Numbered from the stretch's first letter, positions 1 to 12,464 are shown. The stretch: 64,000 nucleotides of DNA from Equus caballus (GCF_041296265.1 NC_091695.1:14925001-14989000), one strand, 5' to 3'. Notes: generated by a model not told the origin, from the sequence alone. Translations and numbers: made by a program.

Positions 1-2916
1 CCAAGGATGAGTACTAATAGGTTCACTTTGATTTTGCAAAAAGCATAGTTTTACACCTCTCTTCTTTGTTCATGGGTATGCCTCTGTGATGTAAAATGGG
101 CGTAGAAACTATGTCCCCATTTCTAGTCAACTTACCCTCATCAACATTCCAATTTGTCTTTAAACAATGAGTTTAATAAACTTGTTGAGACAGAAGGGAA
201 CGTTAGCGGGTTAAATTAGGTTTGGGTGCCTCCTTCCGATGCACTAGTGTCGCTCTGTAAGTGTAACATCATAACACTCAGAAATCTATAATTAGTAAAT
301 GAATAAATAAGAATAAAAAAGAAATCTCCTTCCCTCGACTAAAAGTTCCATAACGGCATGGCCCTTGGCTGTCTTGTTAACAATTTTTCTGCTTTGCTAT
401 TTACAATGCTCAGCTCTAAGATGCCATTTAAAAGTAGTTATTGAATGAATGAATGGGAGTAGCCTGAAAAACTGATGGAAAAATGAACTTTTTAAAATTT
501 ACCAAGAAAAGAACTACTTTCTTTAATTTTATTCAAGTACGTTCATTTTAGATTATATCCATCTGCACTTGCTATCTTTTGGTCTTGGCTGAAATAAGAA
601 TCTGGGACAGAGATTCTTCGATTTAAAAATCTTCTCAGAGTACTCTGCAACATTCTTCCTCAATTACATCAACAGACATCCCCAGGATCAGCAGCTCTGG
701 ATTTGTATTGCACCCCACAGTCTTCACTTCAGCCTGTGGATTTCCCTTCTTGCCCTTACTCAGGAGAACAGATTTGGTGCTATTGACAACTTTACAGAAA
801 CTGCTTGAATGGAAGTTAGTGGTAATGTATCTGGACCTTCTTTCTCAAAGGGAACTGGAGAAGAGGATTCCATTTCTCCTATGTGTTCATAGCATTATAC
901 TAGTTAAAATAAAAAAAGAAAACTTAAAGTGCCCAATTGATTATATTTAAGTTGTTATGGAAGAGTTATTGACATAAATATATGTTCCCAGGAAAAAGAA
1001 TGAAAAGTATTTTTTTAGAGTTCCATTTGTAATGATTTATATTGGCTTTCTGTGTATCTGTGAAATAAACTGAAATCATACTGCAAGCAAAATTTTAATA
1101 GTCATTGTTGCTGAGTGGTTGGATGCTTGGTAATCCTGCAATCTATTCCAAAATCTTCATTAAGTTAATTGAATATGTTGTTCACGCTGTAATCAAGTGG
1201 TAATTAATCCAGTTGTGAAAAACATAACACAATTTTAGCTTCTCAAGAGTATTCACTTTATTTTAGGTTGTCGTTATGAAAGGAACATGGGAACACTCTT
1301 TCCGGTTCCCGGGAGGAAAGATCAATGGGCTATACAGGTTTTTCATTCAGGTCGTCTTCCCTAATTTATATATCTCTTTAGAGTATAAAATGTGCTGAGT
1401 GTTATACAGTCAAAACATAATAGGAATAAAAACACATATTAGAACATGCAATTTTTAGCAAGTAATTTGTCTTATATTACAAATTGAACAGTTTTAGACA
1501 AAAATATTTCATTTTCTCATAAATATTTTCTTTTATAACCTTAAATGATTTATTTGTTTTTCATAGAATATGTCACACACTAGGACCTATCAACCACTGT
1601 CCAAACCTCTTTCCAACTCAATGTACTTTATTAAAAATACATTAAATATATTCATATCTATAAAAATTAAGCATATTTTATGTAAAATTAACCTCATTGG
1701 CCATCTTTCACATAAATGTGTAAGGAAAATATATTCTTCTTTTCCTTTACCTTTTCGCTTAAAAACTTTGACTTAATAGCCTTTACAGATGGTTAGGAAA
1801 GCAGAGTGTTTTGTTTTTGTTTTTTATTCATTTTAGGAAAATGATAAAGATGGGAAAGAGTCTACAGTAGGAACTAGACTTTGAAGTGAGACAGTCCTGA
1901 GTTCAAATCTATATAATATCATTTACCTGTTAGCTCTGGGACCATAGCCAACTAATTCCCTATCAGGGACAAAATCTCTGATGCTAAAAGAAAAGAAGGA
2001 ATCATTCATGGCATCATGTCATGAACTGAAGTCTCCAGGATCCGTCTTTGTCCACTTTAGAGCCTGCTCACCCGATCTGAGTCCAGGTGCAGATCCCAGC
2101 CTCCAGTCATGTTTGGAGCTCTCAGCCAACTTACTTTAGGATTTCTTTTTCCTGACCATGCCTTCACTCTTGGTTAGAATTGAGCATGTTTCTTCACAGT
2201 TACCCATGTTGGCCACACCATTCCAACTTCTAGACCAGATGCTGTTCTGATCTAAGGTTAGGACCCCACATTGCCATGAAATGAGCTTATAAAGTCAACC
2301 CCAGAGTTATTCATTTTATGTTATTCTGTATGGTCCTATCTCAAGGGCCATGGCTGAAATGGTACACTTAGCTGCAAAGGAACAAACATCCTCCTATTGT
2401 GATGATCCCATGCACTTCAGAGAATATTTTCTGCTCAGTACTTAGGAAGAAGTGTTTGGTTCTCATCACCCTCAAGCTGCCATTCTGTTCTTCCCTATTG
2501 AAAACTCACACTCACCAGAGCCTTAGTTCACCACTGATCTGGATGGACAAAACTCTTCTGGTCAAGTTGGTTCCACTGTGGTAAATGGAACTGTGGCCTA
2601 GAGTTAGAACCCAGCATATCTTATTATTGCCAGAGGGTTTTAATCTCTAGTTCATTCTTTTTCTCACTACTCAAACTCACTTTTGTGTTAGGACTTTAAC
2701 TTTAGACTTTCCAGCCATACCTTCTCTATGGGTCATGTCCTAGAAGCTGACCAAACTATCATTTCACCATTTGTTGGTTTCAGTTCCCATCTCTGCCTCT
2801 CAGAGGATAGCCTCCCTCCGAAATTTTAGTTGTTTGCCTAAATAAAGAGATTTCAGACTGAATATATTCTTGAGAAAATATCCGAAGAGCTATACTTTTA
2901 TATAGTTGATATTTGC
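1..2916. other. Intergenic stretch, no gene recognised
   Basis: No open frame here has the length or motifs of a known protein. The only old-repeat signal I trust moderately is a MIR-like piece near 1880-1960. The part from about 2000 to 2860 is visibly richer in G+C than its surroundings and ends with an AATAAA at about 2842, which could be an old LTR or a 3'-UTR-like remnant, but I cannot name a family. Confidence 0.6.
1880..1962 (+). repeat. MIR SINE fragment (core region)
   Basis: The order 'agactttgaagtgagacag', 'gagttcaaatct', then a 'tttacctgttagctctggga' stretch follows the MIR core pattern (gagtcagactgcctgggttc, then the cell of 'cacttactagctgtgtgacc'). The piece is short and diverged, as expected for a Mesozoic SINE. 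Confidence 0.45.
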
Positions 2917-2927
2917 AAATTGTTTTT

Positions 2928-3118
2928 TGTTGTTGTTGTTGAGGAAGATTCACTCTGGGCTAACATCTGTGCCAATCTTCCTCTATTTTGTGTGTGGGTC
3001 GCCAACACAGCTTGGCTGATGAGTGGTGTAGATTTGTGCCCGGCATCAAAATCCATGAACTCAGGCCACGGAAGCACAACATGCCAAACTTAACTACTAT
3101 GCACTGAGGCTGGCCCCT
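2928..3118 (-). repeat. ERE-family SINE (older, diverged)
   Basis: In minus-strand orientation it carries the ERE landmarks: a T-rich tail, 'gaggaagattcactctgggc', 'ctaacatctgtgccaatctt', 'cctctattt' and the terminal 'aggctggcccc' head. An 11-base target-site duplication 'aaattgttttt' lies on both sides (about 2917-2927 and 3119-3130). The A and B box region is heavily mutated, so it is an older subfamily (ERE2/3-like). Confidence 0.85.
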
Positions 3119-3824
3119 GAAAATTGTTTTTGAAAAAGTCACTATACTTGAAGATATCTTGCAATAGTCATGTGTATATATAGTACCCCTTTGGAGATGA
3201 TCCAAAAATACTAAAAGAGAAAAATATAGTTCCTGCCTATTACTGGCATATAATCTAAATTATACACAAACCATAGTAAACATACTCATGTTTATTTCAT
3301 AAAAATTTACTCAGTATCTACACTGGGGAAGATAGTATGATAAAGAGGCAAGGAATCAAATCAAGAATAATAATTAAATAGCAAGCATAGTAAAGGAATA
3401 GAACAGACACAACTAACTGCATGATTAGACAGAAAATGCTGAGAGTCTTAAAAAAAGCACAAGAGATTCTAGTGAGGTTTATAATTTGAGATGTTGTCTA
3501 TAATTGAATCAGCTGTCAGGAAAAAATCACATAGGAGTTGATATTTAAGGAAGGGTTTTTAGAGTGAGTAGAGTTTGAACAGCTAAGGTACAGTGTGCAT
3601 GTATTCACGTGGAAACAATTAATGGAAAATGAGTCTCAATGAATTGTATTTATTTCCTTTCGCAAAAAGAGAGTAGTGATATATCAATGGTCTAGTCAAT
3701 ATTGGGAGTAATTGTGGTAAAATTTAGGCTAGAGAGAGAGAAGGAGTAAGAATCTGAAATATAGAACATTATGTTCATGGTAAATCTACTTATGGAATAA
3801 ATATTTAAAAAATCAACTTTATTT

Positions 3825-4078
3825 TTTAATCAGTTCCCTATTAATAAACATTTAGATTGTTTGAAATAATTTGCTGCTACAAAATATGATGTAACAAATA
3901 CTTTTGAAAGTAGTGAACTTTTATAGATTAAATTCCTAGAAGAGAATTTCTAGTTTAAATGGTGCACAGATATTTAATTTTCATGTGTTAGAAAAATTAT
4001 CCTCATAGAAAATGTTAGAAGTTATCCTCTGTAGACAACAATAATTTACACTTCTACCAACAATGAAGGTGTGTTATA
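3825..4078 (-). repeat. Old L1/HAL1-type LINE fragment
   Basis: The plus strand reads like the antisense of the 3' part of an ancient L1: 'cctattaataaacatttaga', 'ttcctagaagagaatttcta' and 'cacttctaccaacaatgaag' occur in the family order. Diverged and truncated at both ends. The rest of 3119-4291 shows no recognisable feature. Confidence 0.6.
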
Positions 4079-4291
4079 AAAATTTCAACTTTAAAATGAT
4101 GAAGAATTAAACATAATACAGATGATGTGAGCAGGCTGGTTCAGACATTAGATTCTGACCCTAATCTGTGGTTGAGACCTCATTACCCACAGAATTGGGG
4201 AACATTCACATTAAACGGGTTTTTTTCATCAGTTAGAATCAAAGGCCAAGAAACAGAAAGGCTGTAAAGTTGTCAAGCTTCGTTTCATATT

Positions 4292-5224
4292 TTAAGAAAG
4301 CAATTGTTGGCTAATCAATTTCCTAAAGGCATTTTTGACATCTTTGTTCCTTAGACTGTAAATTAGGGGGTTCAGCATAGGTATAATCAGTGTGTAGAAC
4401 ACAGAGGTCACTTTGTCCATATCCAGTGAATGACCAGTGCTAGGCCGCAAATAAATGAAGATCAGGGTACCATGGTAAATAGTGACCACGGTCAGGTGGG
4501 AAGCACAAGTGGAGAACCCCTTTCTTCTTCCCTCAGCAGAACCTGTTTTAAGAATAGCTGCTATGATGCAGACATAAGAGAGAAGACCCATTAGAAGGCA
4601 GATGGTCTCCACCAAACTAGCAAAGACCACCAGAACAATGTCATGTATGTAAGTGTCAGTGCAGGACAGAGATAAGAGTGGGGAGATATCACAAAAGAAA
4701 TGGTTAATTTCTTTGGAGCAGAAAGACAGATGGAAGGTGTTAGTGGTGTGAATAATTGAGCTCATGGTGCCCCCTAAAAATGCTCCAATTGCAAACTGGC
4801 AGCAAATCCTCTTGGACATAATAACAGTATAAAGCAGGGGGTTGCAGATTGCTATGTACCGGTCATAAGCCATGGCAGCCAAGAGGAAAGACTCCATGTC
4901 AATGAAAGAACAGCAAAAATAAAACTGTGTGGCACAGCCATTGTAAGAAATGGTCTTCTTATCAGAAAGCAAAGCCACAAGTAATTTGGGGGCAATGACG
5001 GAGGAGGAACATGCATCTATGAAGGACAATATGCAGAGGAAAAAGTACATAGGGACGTGCAAGTAGGAACTGATTGTGATTAATAAAATCATCCCAAGGT
5101 TCCACATGAGGGTAACAGAGTAGATGAAGAAAAACACAGCAAAAAGAACACTCTGAAGTTCTGGATGGTCACTAAATCCCAAGAGAAAGAACTCAGTCTT
5201 TGCCGTGCAGTTCTCCACCTCCAT
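4292..5224 (-). CDS. Odorant receptor, OR9-like (OR9M candidate)
   Basis: A class II odorant receptor, a seven-transmembrane GPCR of olfactory sensory neuron cilia that would signal through G-olf and adenylate cyclase; its ligand is unknown. From the ATG at 5224 (strong context, A at -3 and G at +4) the protein has 310 residues, the usual OR length. Seen in order: glycosylation site NCT at 5-7, TM2 motif VPMYFF at 57-62, Cys97, [13 protein letters not shown] at 117-129, extracellular-loop cysteines 169, 178 and 188, FSTCASHL at 237-244 and [12 protein letters not shown] at 282-293. The frame stays open 49 codons further upstream, but that part has no OR homology. Oddities: the usual Gly before the invariant TM1 Asn is Trp (WN at 41-42), and the usual [12 protein letters not shown] is [12 protein letters not shown]. 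The DMDK-V-SVFY region and the [11 protein letters not shown] start suggest family OR9; by synteny it could be OR9M1, a pseudogene in human. Family membership is sure, subfamily is not. Confidence 0.93.
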   Translation of the reverse strand: MEVENCTAKTEFFLLGFSDHPELQSVLFAVFFFIYSVTLMWNLGMILLITISSYLHVPMYFFLCILSFIDACSSSVIAPKLLVALLSDKKTISYNGCATQFYFCCSFIDMESFLLAAMAYDRYIAICNPLLYTVIMSKRICCQFAIGAFLGGTMSSIIHTTNTFHLSFCSKEINHFFCDISPLLSLSCTDTYIHDIVLVVFASLVETICLLMGLLSYVCIIAAILKTGSAEGRRKGFSTCASHLTVVTIYHGTLIFIYLRPSTGHSLDMDKVTSVFYTLIIPMLNPLIYSLRNKDVKNAFRKLISQQLLS

Positions 5225-5829
5225 TCTCTGTGGCACTCCTAGACTTTGAAATTGTGGCAGAGTAATCATGGCAATGTTAATAATCATCTCAATTTTAACA
5301 AAAAATAAAAATAAAATGATCGAAATAAATAGAACAGTAATTCTAAACCCACTTGGGCATCCTGATAGCACCTAGACATATCCAGAGTTAGAGTAATAAA
5401 TGCGTAGGTTTCACTTTTATTTTGTTACTTTGATAATTTGCTATGTCTGTGCCTTAAAGCTATTGTTTTCACATCAAATGGTACCACCATCAAACCAGCT
5501 GCTGAATTCTAGACCTGGGTTTCACTCTTACTTTCTTCAACTCTCTCATCTTCCACCAATGTCAAGTGATGGTGGTCAACCATACTACTAAAGAGCAAAG
5601 TCTTCATAAATGGCCTTCTTTCCCATCTGTGTTGTTTTCGTTTATTTCCAAAACAAATAAAACCATTGCTCTTCCAAGTGAAGCCTTGTATAGACAGAGC
5701 AGAAGTTCTGAATTTCTTATCTTGAAATGTGGCTTTGCCTCTGAGGAACAAAGAAAGTCCTTAGAGCTTTTTGAAATCCACTAATAAAATAGAAAGAAGA
5801 ACGATTCTGATTTAGTTATGTAAGTGACT

Positions 5830-5962
5830 GAATCATAACTCTGTCACTCAGTAGTTGTGAAACCTTGGGCAGGCTAATTAATCACTGAGTTTCACTTTCA
5901 CCATCTATGATAGGATAATGTAGTACCTTACTCGTCAAATTATAATTGTTAAATGACTTTTT
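5830..5962 (+). repeat. MIR SINE
   Basis: The series 'actctgtcactcagtagttg', 'tgaaaccttgggcaggctaa', 'tgagtttcactttcaccatc' and 'taggataatgtagtacctta' matches the MIR core and 3' half in order (cacttactagctgtgtgacc, ttgggcaagttactta, cctcagtttcctcatctg, ggataataatagtaccta). Confidence 0.75.
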
Positions 5963-6109
5963 TCTTACAGCCTCAATATCATCGCCATCTTGTTATTTCA
6001 CTGTTCTGATGTTGGAAATATAACAGTTGTGAGTCAATGCAGTCACCTATTTTATTCTATATGGAAATGCGGCTGATATCCAAGGTTTACTCTTTTTTGT
6101 CACTGCCAT

Positions 6110-6480
6110 TCCTTTACTTAATTTCCTCCCTCTTTTTCCTCAGTTGAACCTCATAATTGGCCTCCTTCCCTCCAGTCAATCCTCACTCTACTTTCAAACA
6201 TGCTAAAAAATCTATCCATAAACTACTGCAAGAGTTATATATATATAATAGATTTTGTATTATGTTTCCTTCTTGCTTAAACTCTTAAATGATTCCATGT
6301 CCTGTACAAGCTCAGCTTTTAAATACCTTCAGATTTGACATGTATTTCCATTTTCTATCCATATCCTCCATCTCAGAACCTGATCTAACAACATTACAAG
6401 AGTCTTACCCTCCTGCTCTGTCCTCAATTTGTTCCAGGTTTTCAATAAAACGAAATGTCTTTACTAAAACTTTGCATACA
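6110..6480 (+). repeat. L2-type LINE 3' fragment
   Basis: A run of short phrases follows the L2 3' region: 'ggcctccttccctccagtca' , 'ctactgcaagagttat', 'cttgcttaaactcttaaatg' and 'gattccatg'. The match is old and gapped, so limits are approximate. An AT-repeat of about 14 bases sits inside at 6236-6249. Confidence 0.45.
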
Positions 6481-7034
6481 TTTAGAGACACAGAGAATGA
6501 AATATAAATACCATAGAAATTGTGGATTCTGCATTATTACTCAAAGTTTATTTTCTACCTTTCTTCTGTTTCTAGGTAAATTAATTGAATTCTGGGTAAA
6601 TGTGAATATCTGGCATTAACATATTTTCATCTTGTAATTTTCAATGGACTTTCATATCTAATTTAATTCTCATAGCCTTTTCAAATATGTTAATAATTCA
6701 CTATCTCTCAATTATATTGAAAAGAACTTGATTATTTCAGGCCATTTAGCCAGTCCAGGGTTGCATAGCTCGGCAATCAAAGAGCGAGGGCCAGAGATTG
6801 GAAATTCTGCATCACTGGGCTAGAGCACTCTTCAATAAACAATTCCTTCTAAGAGATGGAAATGTGTCAGAGATGGTGAAACTTAGGAAGAAGATTGGAG
6901 TAAATAATATCATTATTTTCCAAAATCTCAACGTCCCAGATTTGATATAAGGATATCAGTTTAAAACTAACTTCAATTTTCATTTAGTGCATGAGTTAGA
7001 ACAGGCAGGTTTACTTCTTTCGACACAGTAATAG

Positions 7035-7295
7035 AGACAGTATGTTGTGATGATTAAAAGCATGGACCCTAGAGTCAGACTGCCTGAGTTTAAATTTGGA
7101 TCTATCACTTAATATTTGTAGCACTGTAGCAAAATTTCAGTAGTTCTATGGTTTCATTTTCTGATATGTAAATTACATTTTATAGGAGCATTGCCTGCAG
7201 GTAATTATGAGGATTAAATGAGCAATTACACATAAAATATTTTGAAGAGTGCTCTTCACATAGCAAACATTCAATAAATATTAAGTATTATTATT
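7035..7295 (+). repeat. Near full-length MIR SINE
   Basis: Almost the whole MIR consensus order is visible: 'gattaaaagcatggaccc', 'tagagtcagactgcctgag', 'tttcattttctgatatgtaa', 'ttatgaggattaaatgag', and the 3' 'agtgctcttcacatagcaaa' then 'cattcaataaatattaagta'. This is the best-preserved MIR in the window. Confidence 0.9.
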
Positions 7296-8382
7296 CAGCC
7301 ATTGAGAAAAGTTTGAGCTTCCTTAGACATTAGTATTTATTATTTTATTATCAACCAAGTTTCTCTTTTTGCTCTAAAAAGGGTTAATTAAAAAAAGAAA
7401 GCATCATTGAGCTACTCCAACTCTTTTGGAGTTCTCTTTTGCTGAAATATATGTGGCTTCCTCCTTCGAAACTATCAATTGTCATTGAGTGACCATTCAT
7501 CTATACATGTCTACAAATATGAGACATAAGATTGTCAGTTGATCTGGGAGTGGAGCAATGGCCACTGCTGTGAAGGTGAGGGAAAGATAAAATTATATCC
7601 AGTGATTACTCTGCCATCATCTCTTTTCATAATTATGAAGAATAACTATTAAAAAGTAGGCATCAAAGAAAATCTTATCTTAGGGACTATGCTTAAATAA
7701 GCTTGGGATCTGAGTCCTAAGGAACAATCACTTCTTTGTGCAAGCTGTTTTCTGCTAAACCCCTTATTTCCAATCACAGAATTAAAGGCAATAAAGAAAT
7801 CAAATTATATGAAGAATATTTACCTGTAAGAATCTTTCAAGGATGTTACACACTTCAAGACTGAAAGAAACTTTCAGGATTCAAAAATGAAATATGAAAG
7901 CCAAATGGAACAATGGAAGGGGAAAAGAATAGAAGAAACAAAAAATTAAGTGGAGTCCAAAGAGGAGCCGAAGAATCTGTTCTTCTATGCAATTTTCAGG
8001 TGAGAATGAAAATTTCTGAAAGAGTTCAGAAAATTAGCATATTCCTGCAGTAAGTTCTCTATATTGAGCCCTAGTCACTGCTTTTGAAACTTGTTTTCTA
8101 TTCCTTTAAAGCCAACCCCCTAGTTGCACCCTAGTCTTTCTATTTGTGTTGATAACTGTTCACTCCAATGCGTTACCATAAGATAAAATAAATATTATGA
8201 TATACAAATTGGGTCAGCTTTAATTTATATTTAAACCTACCCAACGTTTAAAAAGAAATAGTAGATAATGAGAATTGTGTTTGTGTTTAGATTCCAAATC
8301 AGAATCCAATAATACTGAGGATTGTCTTAAGAAGATCATGTGTTAAATGTGCTTTTTTGTTGTTGTTGCTCTTGTTTTTGTT

Positions 8383-8628
8383 TTTGTTTTTTGAGGAAGA
8401 TTAGCCCTGAGCTAAAATCTGCTGCCAATCCTCCTCTTTTTGCTGAGGAAGACTGGCCCTGAGCTAACATTCATGCCCATCTTCCTCTAGTTTATATGTG
8501 GGATGCCTACAACAGCATGGCTTGCCAAGCGGTGCCATGTCCGCACCCGGGATCCGAACTGGCTAACCCTGGGCTGCCAAAGTGAAACATGCGCACTTAA
8601 CCACTGTGCCACGGGCCCAGGCCCATCT
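8383..8628 (-). repeat. ERE-family SINE (ERE2/3-like)
   Basis: Antisense ERE with the two 'gaggaaga...ccctgagcta' repeats of its 3' part, the 'tatatgtgggatgcctac' middle, a B-box remnant 'cgggatccgaac' and the 'gggcccaggccc' head. A long target-site duplication, about 20 bases of 'ttgttgctcttgtttttgtt', lies at 8363-8382 and 8629-8648, showing a clean target-primed insertion. Confidence 0.93.
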
Positions 8629-9499
8629 TGTTGCTCTTGTTTTTGTTGAAAATACCTTGAGGACAAAAAGTGTCATTCTAGGCATGTTTATACTCAAAAC
8701 ATCAGTTTCTTATGTGTAAAATAATTGACTATAAGATGATGAACACTTAAAATCCTATCCAGCTCTAATATACTAGGATTATGTTAAGAACACTTACCAG
8801 ATCACTTTCTTTCATTCACCTTCTTACTACACTGTTCTCACCATCAGTTCATTGTTCACTGGAAAAATCTATTCTGACAGTTAAAGATTAAAAAATTGAC
8901 CCATTGCTACCTTTTCTATAATCCATTTGGGCAGCCCTTTTGTGTTCATAGAATAAATTTGTGCCTCCCTTAGAAAGGCCGTCATTCCTTAGAATAATGC
9001 CAGATCTTTTATATTTTGCTTTGAGTCTTTTGAGATTAGCTCTCCAACCTCACATCAGATCCCAGGAACACACACACTAACGTCCAAATCCCAGGGGGAA
9101 AATGTATGTGAGCAATTAAACAGTTCTACTGAGGAGTTAGTTAAACGAAAAATGAAATGACATAATGTGTTTTTCTACCTCCTCAGGATGTCTCAAAGAA
9201 AAATACGTTTGGGCTTTCAACATACTAGATTATTGTATATAAAATTGGATTATGATATTTGCTATCTAGTTAGATTTAACCAACTCAAAGCAATTTATCA
9301 AACTATCAGGATATTCTATGTGATAGAATGGTGGAATAAACTGGAAAGAAGAAAAAATGTATTTATCTAGGTATTGAGAATTAGAAGATCTTGAAAGTCA
9401 ACATGTAAATGGAAAACCAATTATGAGTGAAGTTAATGACTCTGGTATGTGTTACGTGTGCATTTATGTTCAAATGGAATTCTGTTCATAAATGGATCA

Positions 9500-9592
9500 G
9501 AGAATCTTCATTCACTAAAGGCATTTACTCTGTAAATATGTTGTGCTAGGCAGTGTTCTAAGTACAAAACAGAGAAAAGGAAGATAAGTTGA
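9500..9592. repeat. L2/MIR-type 3' end fragment
   Basis: The stretch 'cttcattcactaaaggcatt', then 'gtgctaggcagtgttctaag' and 'tacaaaacagagaaaa' has the order of the common L2/MIR tail (cattcattca..., gtgccaggcactgttctagg). Short and diverged. Confidence 0.5.
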
Positions 9593-10691
9593 ACTCGACA
9601 TTAGGAATTTTATCAAGTATAGAACAGTAAATGAAAGATGGTAGAGGAAAAAAAATAAGCAATTACATGGAGACTGGAAAGTCCCTGGTATGACTGGAGA
9701 CTCAGAAATGAGATTTATAGAGAATGTGTTGACTAATGAAGAAAGGTAATACTGGGAATATAAACATATTATACAAAAATATGCATTTCCAGTTATGTAT
9801 ATATATGAGTGTGTGTTTATATTTACATATATTTATCTTGGCAAAGAGAGATATGAGGAGTTTTGAGATTCCATCTGTCCATAGGATAAATCTCAGCAGA
9901 AAGAAACTCCTTTTCCAATAATTCCAGCAAAATCCCCTAGTTAAGTCACTAGCTCACTACTGTCCACCCAGAAAACAATCAGTGGGTCTTTTGATGACTG
10001 GCCATGAACACTTCCCCAAATCCCATTAAGTGCAAAGAAAGAGACCCATCAAGCATAGGAAAGGCATGGTCCTCACCCGAAAATTGAGATGCTAATAGTA
10101 AGAGAATGAGATAAACATATCAACCCCTATATTTTAAAAGTAAGGGAGTGACCAGATTACATGCGTAAAACAAAACCACTTAAAGAAACACAAAGAAACC
10201 TTTATGCGGCTGATTTCAGACATGTTTTGAGGAGCACCCAGTGCACCTTGATTCCTCCCAGACAACTAGAGGTGTTACCTATGAAGCGACATTTGGAGGG
10301 AAAGACAGATCTGCTATGTCAAGTTTTTTGTGAAGCTGAATGGAAAGCATCCACCCTTTGTGCTAATAAAACAAAACAATCAGTCTTTAGATATGAAAAG
10401 TGTGTCTATCTCTCAGCAGGACATGGGTACTCCTAGTTATCCATGCTAAAGTGGGGGGAATTTTGCGTTGCTGAAGCCCTCAGATCCAAGGTCTCTGAAA
10501 GGGACATTGTAGATTCTAGAGAGAGATCAAACTGATAACTGACTAAAATGTGAGCACCTGGATAGCTGAAAATGCTTCTTAAACACAGGAAAATTTAATA
10601 CTGAAGGCTCCTCTGAGGAGACTAGAGCTCCAGTATATTGATGCTTTCTAGTCCAGTGACTCCACACTCAGGTGAGTTTGCTTTCTATAAG

Positions 10692-10870
10692 AGTTTTGAC
10701 AGTGTCTGGAGACGTTTTTGCTTCTCACAAATGTGGGGAGGGGTGGTCCTGATATCTAATGGGTAAAGGTCAGGAATGCTACTAAACATCCTATAGTACA
10801 CAGGAAAGACATCCACAGCACTAAATTGTCTGGCTCAAAATGTCCACAGTGCTAAGGTTGAGAAATCCTG
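10692..10870 (+). repeat. MER20-like hAT-Charlie DNA transposon, 5'-truncated
   Basis: Non-autonomous DNA transposon copy: 'gtgtctggagacgtttttgc', 'gtcaggaatgctactaaaca', 'tcctatagtacacaggaaag' and the terminal 'ggttgagaaatcctg', which is the inverted partner of the family's 'cagtggttctcaacc' start. The 5' terminal repeat is missing here. Confidence 0.75.
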
Positions 10871-11149
10871 TTCTAGTTGAAGGACCAAAGGTGAAAGACG
10901 TTTCTCTTAACTTCACCCTAAAATACAAAGTATCATGGGTGGTATGGTAAATCTCACCCCACTTAAACATTGGAAAACCAATATAGAGCCATAGTTTCAT
11001 CATAAGCACAATATAATTCCATTCATTTAGTCATTGCTTATTTATCTATTTAAAGAAATAATGAGTAGCTGTCTTCACCAAGGGATACTGGAATATTTCC
11101 AAATTATCCTTACCCTCAAAGATTCCTTTTTAAAAAACATTAATAATGG

Positions 11150-11345
11150 TACTTTTTATGGGACTGGTCCTTGAAGTTTTGTCATTATGTTTAAGTCCAA
11201 TGATAACTCTCTAAGGCTAGCAGCTTATCCCCAGTTTATATTTCAGAAACTTGAGATTAAGCAAGTTTGTGTCTTCCTCAAAATAACTCATCTGGATATG
11301 AACCTGGGGTGAGGTGTGTAATCTCGAGTCCAGAGTTCTTCCTAC
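11150..11345 (-). repeat. MIR SINE, antisense
   Basis: Antisense MIR order: 'atccccagtttatatttcag', 'aaacttgagattaagcaagt', 'tatgaacctgggg' and 'gagtccagagttcttcctac'. Diverged but in family order. Confidence 0.65.
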
Positions 11346-11405
11346 TTCATTAAAGCAACAAGGACCTAAGTTGCATTAGTGAATCCAGCAAAAATATAGA
11401 AAATA

Positions 11406-11628
11406 GGGGCCGGCCCCGTGGCCGAGCAGTTAAGTTTGTGCGCTCCGCTGCAGGTGGCCCAGTGTTTCATCGGTTCAAATCCTGGGCACGAACATGGCAC
11501 TGTTCATAGAGCCATGCTGAGGTGGCGTCCTACATGTCACAACTGGAAGGACCCGCAACTAAGAATATACAACTATGTACTGGGGGCTTTGGGGAGAAAA
11601 AATAAAAATAAAATCTTTAAACAAAAAA
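11406..11628 (+). repeat. ERE1 SINE
   Basis: Starts 'ggggccggccccgtggccga' with a tRNA-Ser-like A box and a B box 'ggttcaaatcc', continues with the ERE1 body ('acatggcactgttcatagag', 'gggggctttggggaga') and ends in an AAATCTTTAAA-type tail. The 10-base target-site duplication 'atagaaaata' is at 11396-11405 and 11629-11638. Several CpG sites have decayed, so it is somewhat older than the copies at 50781 and 59698. Confidence 0.95.
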
Positions 11629-11734
11629 ATAGAAAATAACAAATATGAAATTAAATCTTAAGAAAGCAAGAAAAAAATGAAGTGTCAACATTCTAAAAAC
11701 ATGGGAAAGCTAAATTATGATTTGGCTTTTAAAA

Positions 11735-12275
11735 GATGGGTGTGTTATGCTTGAAAATGGACCTTATGTGTATCAGGCTCTAATCCATGGAACCTATAAA
11801 TGTCATCTTATTTGGAAAAGTATCGCTTGAAGTTGTGAGTAGGTTAATGATTTTCAGATGAGCAGATTATCCTGGATGATCAAGGTGTACTCTAAATGTC
11901 ACATTAAGTGTCCTTATAAGAGAGAGAGCAGATTATTTTAAACATACACAAACACACACACACACACGAAAATGTAGAAAAGATGGAGAGGAGAGAGGTT
12001 TGAAGATGCTAGCCTTGAAGACAGAAGTGATATAACCACAAGACAAGGAATACCTGCAGCCACCAGAAGCTGGAAGAGATAAGGAAAAGATTGTCCCCTA
12101 CAACCTCTTGAGGGAGTATGGTCCTGCTGACACCTTGAATTTGGCCCAGTTATGTGGATTTCAAATTTCTGATCTCCAGAATTGTAAGAGAATAAAGGTC
12201 TATTGTTTTAAGCCACAGGATGTGTACTAATTATTTTTCAGAAGCTGTGGGAATCTAATTTATAATAGATTTAGA
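11735..12275 (+). repeat. MLT1-type LTR (ERVL-MaLR), solo, ancient
   Basis: Fossil LTR of the mammalian apparent LTR retrotransposon group. Family landmarks in order: 'ggaacctataaatgtcatct', 'tgtccttataagagagagag', 'caccagaagctggaagagat', 'ctgacaccttgaatttggcc', 'ctccagaattgtaagagaat' and 'ttgttttaagccacaggatg'. An (AC)n microsatellite has grown inside it at about 11948-11967. No internal or coding part is attached, so it is a solo LTR. Divergence suggests insertion early in placental evolution. Confidence 0.8.
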
Positions 12276-12464
12276 ATATAATAGATTTAGAAAATATAGT
12301 GAATGCTTAGAATAATACCAGGCAGAGGAAAAAAATGTTAACAAGAGCACAAAAGCTTAAAAAGGCACAGCATCAAATATATGATCCGCTTATTTAACCA
12401 AGACAAGGCAAAATAGAAAACAAGAGGTAAAAGTAAAAACAATAGCAACAACAGCAGGTAACTT

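Noticed and set aside
5225-5371. 49-residue N-terminal extension of the OR9-like receptor
   Set aside because: The frame is open but has no OR homology, and the ATG at 5224 gives the family length with a strong initiation context.
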